DNA of 64,000 bases from Pseudonocardia sp. MH-G8. GTDB lineage: Bacteria > Actinomycetota > Actinomycetes > Mycobacteriales > Pseudonocardiaceae. Position 1 is the first letter of the stretch, and every line of letters starts with the position of its first letter. Below are positions 63,479-64,000 of the stretch, piece after piece. Both the position numbers and the translations under genes were made by a program. The stretch lies in contig NZ_NKYF01000005.1 in NCBI RefSeq assembly GCF_002262885.1, positions 368,788-432,787 on the forward strand, written 5' to 3'. Below the pieces are notes generated by a model, which was given only the letters and a program-made list of their open reading frames with translations, did no database searches and was not told the DNA's origin.

Positions 63479-64000
63479 ACGGACCGCCTTCGCGCGTCGA
63501 ACCAGGAAGGAGGTCGTCCTGGGTCGGCAGGGCGAGTTGATCGGCGGGCCGGGTGCGGCCCCTTACGAGGATGCCAAACTATTCCTGCGATGCGGTACTG
63601 GGTTCTCGGATGCTGAGATGCGGTACGGCCGTACGGCCGCAAGACCCATGATCGACGTGTCGGCGCGTTCCCGGTTGAGCGTGTTGCCGAATTGAGGTCC
63701 GCGGATGCGCGATGGTGAGCGCAGCGAGAAGTACCTGACGGCGCCGCGACAGCACCCACGCACTGCTCGGACCGATCACCCGGCCCTGATCGCCCCGACA
63801 CGTACGCGACCGTCGTAGCACCCGCGCTCTGGTGCTGATCAGATCGATCACCGCGGGCCGCGTCGCGACCGGCAGTGTCGATCAAGGGCGGAGGGTCGTG
63901 GTCGAAGATCGACCGACCACCATGTGCCCGTGATCGACGCAGCGCCCGCGGTACGCGCCCGACCCATCCGGCAACAAGCTCCCCCTGCGGCCATGTCCCG
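63479..64000. other. Region without a recognisable gene at the window end
   Basis: No convincing coding frame was found. A TAGTTT -10-like hexamer for the leftward aminotransferase operon is at about 63578-63583 on the minus strand. A palindromic stretch (TGCGGTACGGCCGTACGGCCGCA) at about 63617-63640 and several GATCGATCA-like words are present further on. A gene beyond 64000 cannot be excluded. Confidence 0.4.

Overview
The window is a stretch of very GC-rich (low-to-mid 70s percent by eye) actinobacterial chromosome. Frequent GTG starts, many genes with a TANNCT -10 hexamer only 6-8 nt before the start (leaderless transcripts), dnaE1-type polymerase, the yebC/ruvCAB/yajC-secDF-apt-relA order, LexA boxes of the CGAAC-N4-GTTCG type and an IdeR/DtxR-type iron box point to the Pseudonocardiales, most probably Pseudonocardia or a close relative (inference from gene content; no rRNA is present). 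No phage, insertion sequence, tRNA, rRNA or CRISPR array was seen.

Layout. 1-925: tail of a probable malic enzyme, then about 830 bp of tandem and palindromic repeats. 927-8862: LysR regulator divergent from dnaE, pdxT, a convergent iron pair (FhuF-like reductase and siderophore-binding lipoprotein, with an IdeR-like box between them) and yebC. 8878-13150: GrpE-like gene divergent from an Hsp70 gene followed by a 678-aa partner with Fn3-like repeats. 13538-21738: a Ter stress island (TerC/DUF475, two TerD, a TerA/F-like protein, TerB) wrapped round a tightly overlapping four-gene enzyme operon (CitE-like lyase, PRTase-TRSP protein, StiP-type PRTase, HAD phosphatase). 21939-23629: small NfeD-like protein and a flotillin. 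24316-31313: polA, MOSC protein, PPOX protein, P-loop kinase, methyltransferase, AraC regulator and two VOC proteins. 31416-40138: ruvC-ruvA-ruvB (behind a LexA box), yajC-secD-secF-apt, relA. 40191-46712: membrane protein, lipoprotein esterase, cyclophilin, a lower-GC islet with a secreted and a membrane protein, MBL hydrolase-hisS. 46713-47346: a palindromic element and a 62-bp tandem repeat. 47347-53407: methyltransferase, a sugar/polyol-type operon (isomerase, Gfo/Idh oxidoreductase, MFS transporter) and a YibE/F transporter with a huge disordered N-terminus. 53475-60330: gluconokinase, LexA-box radical SAM protein, aspS, DUF389 protein, APH-like kinase, SGNH hydrolase. 60346-63478: zinc-ribbon protein, an Lrp-aminotransferase pair and a second aminotransferase. 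63479-64000: no gene seen.

How it fits together. DNA replication and repair (dnaE, polA, ruvCAB, the SOS-box radical SAM protein), protein export (YajC-SecDF), nucleotide salvage and the stringent response (Apt, RelA) and tRNA charging (HisS, AspRS) are interleaved with an accessory block at 8.9-23.6 kb whose genes all look like envelope/protein stress functions. That block, together with polA and the following small genes, separates yebC from ruvC, which are adjacent in most actinobacteria. The most interesting items are the GrpE-Hsp70-Fn3 module next to the Ter island, a family of 63-bp intergenic palindromes, a Shine-Dalgarno fully buried in a hairpin downstream of relA, and a repeat-derived linker inside the PRTase-TRSP enzyme.
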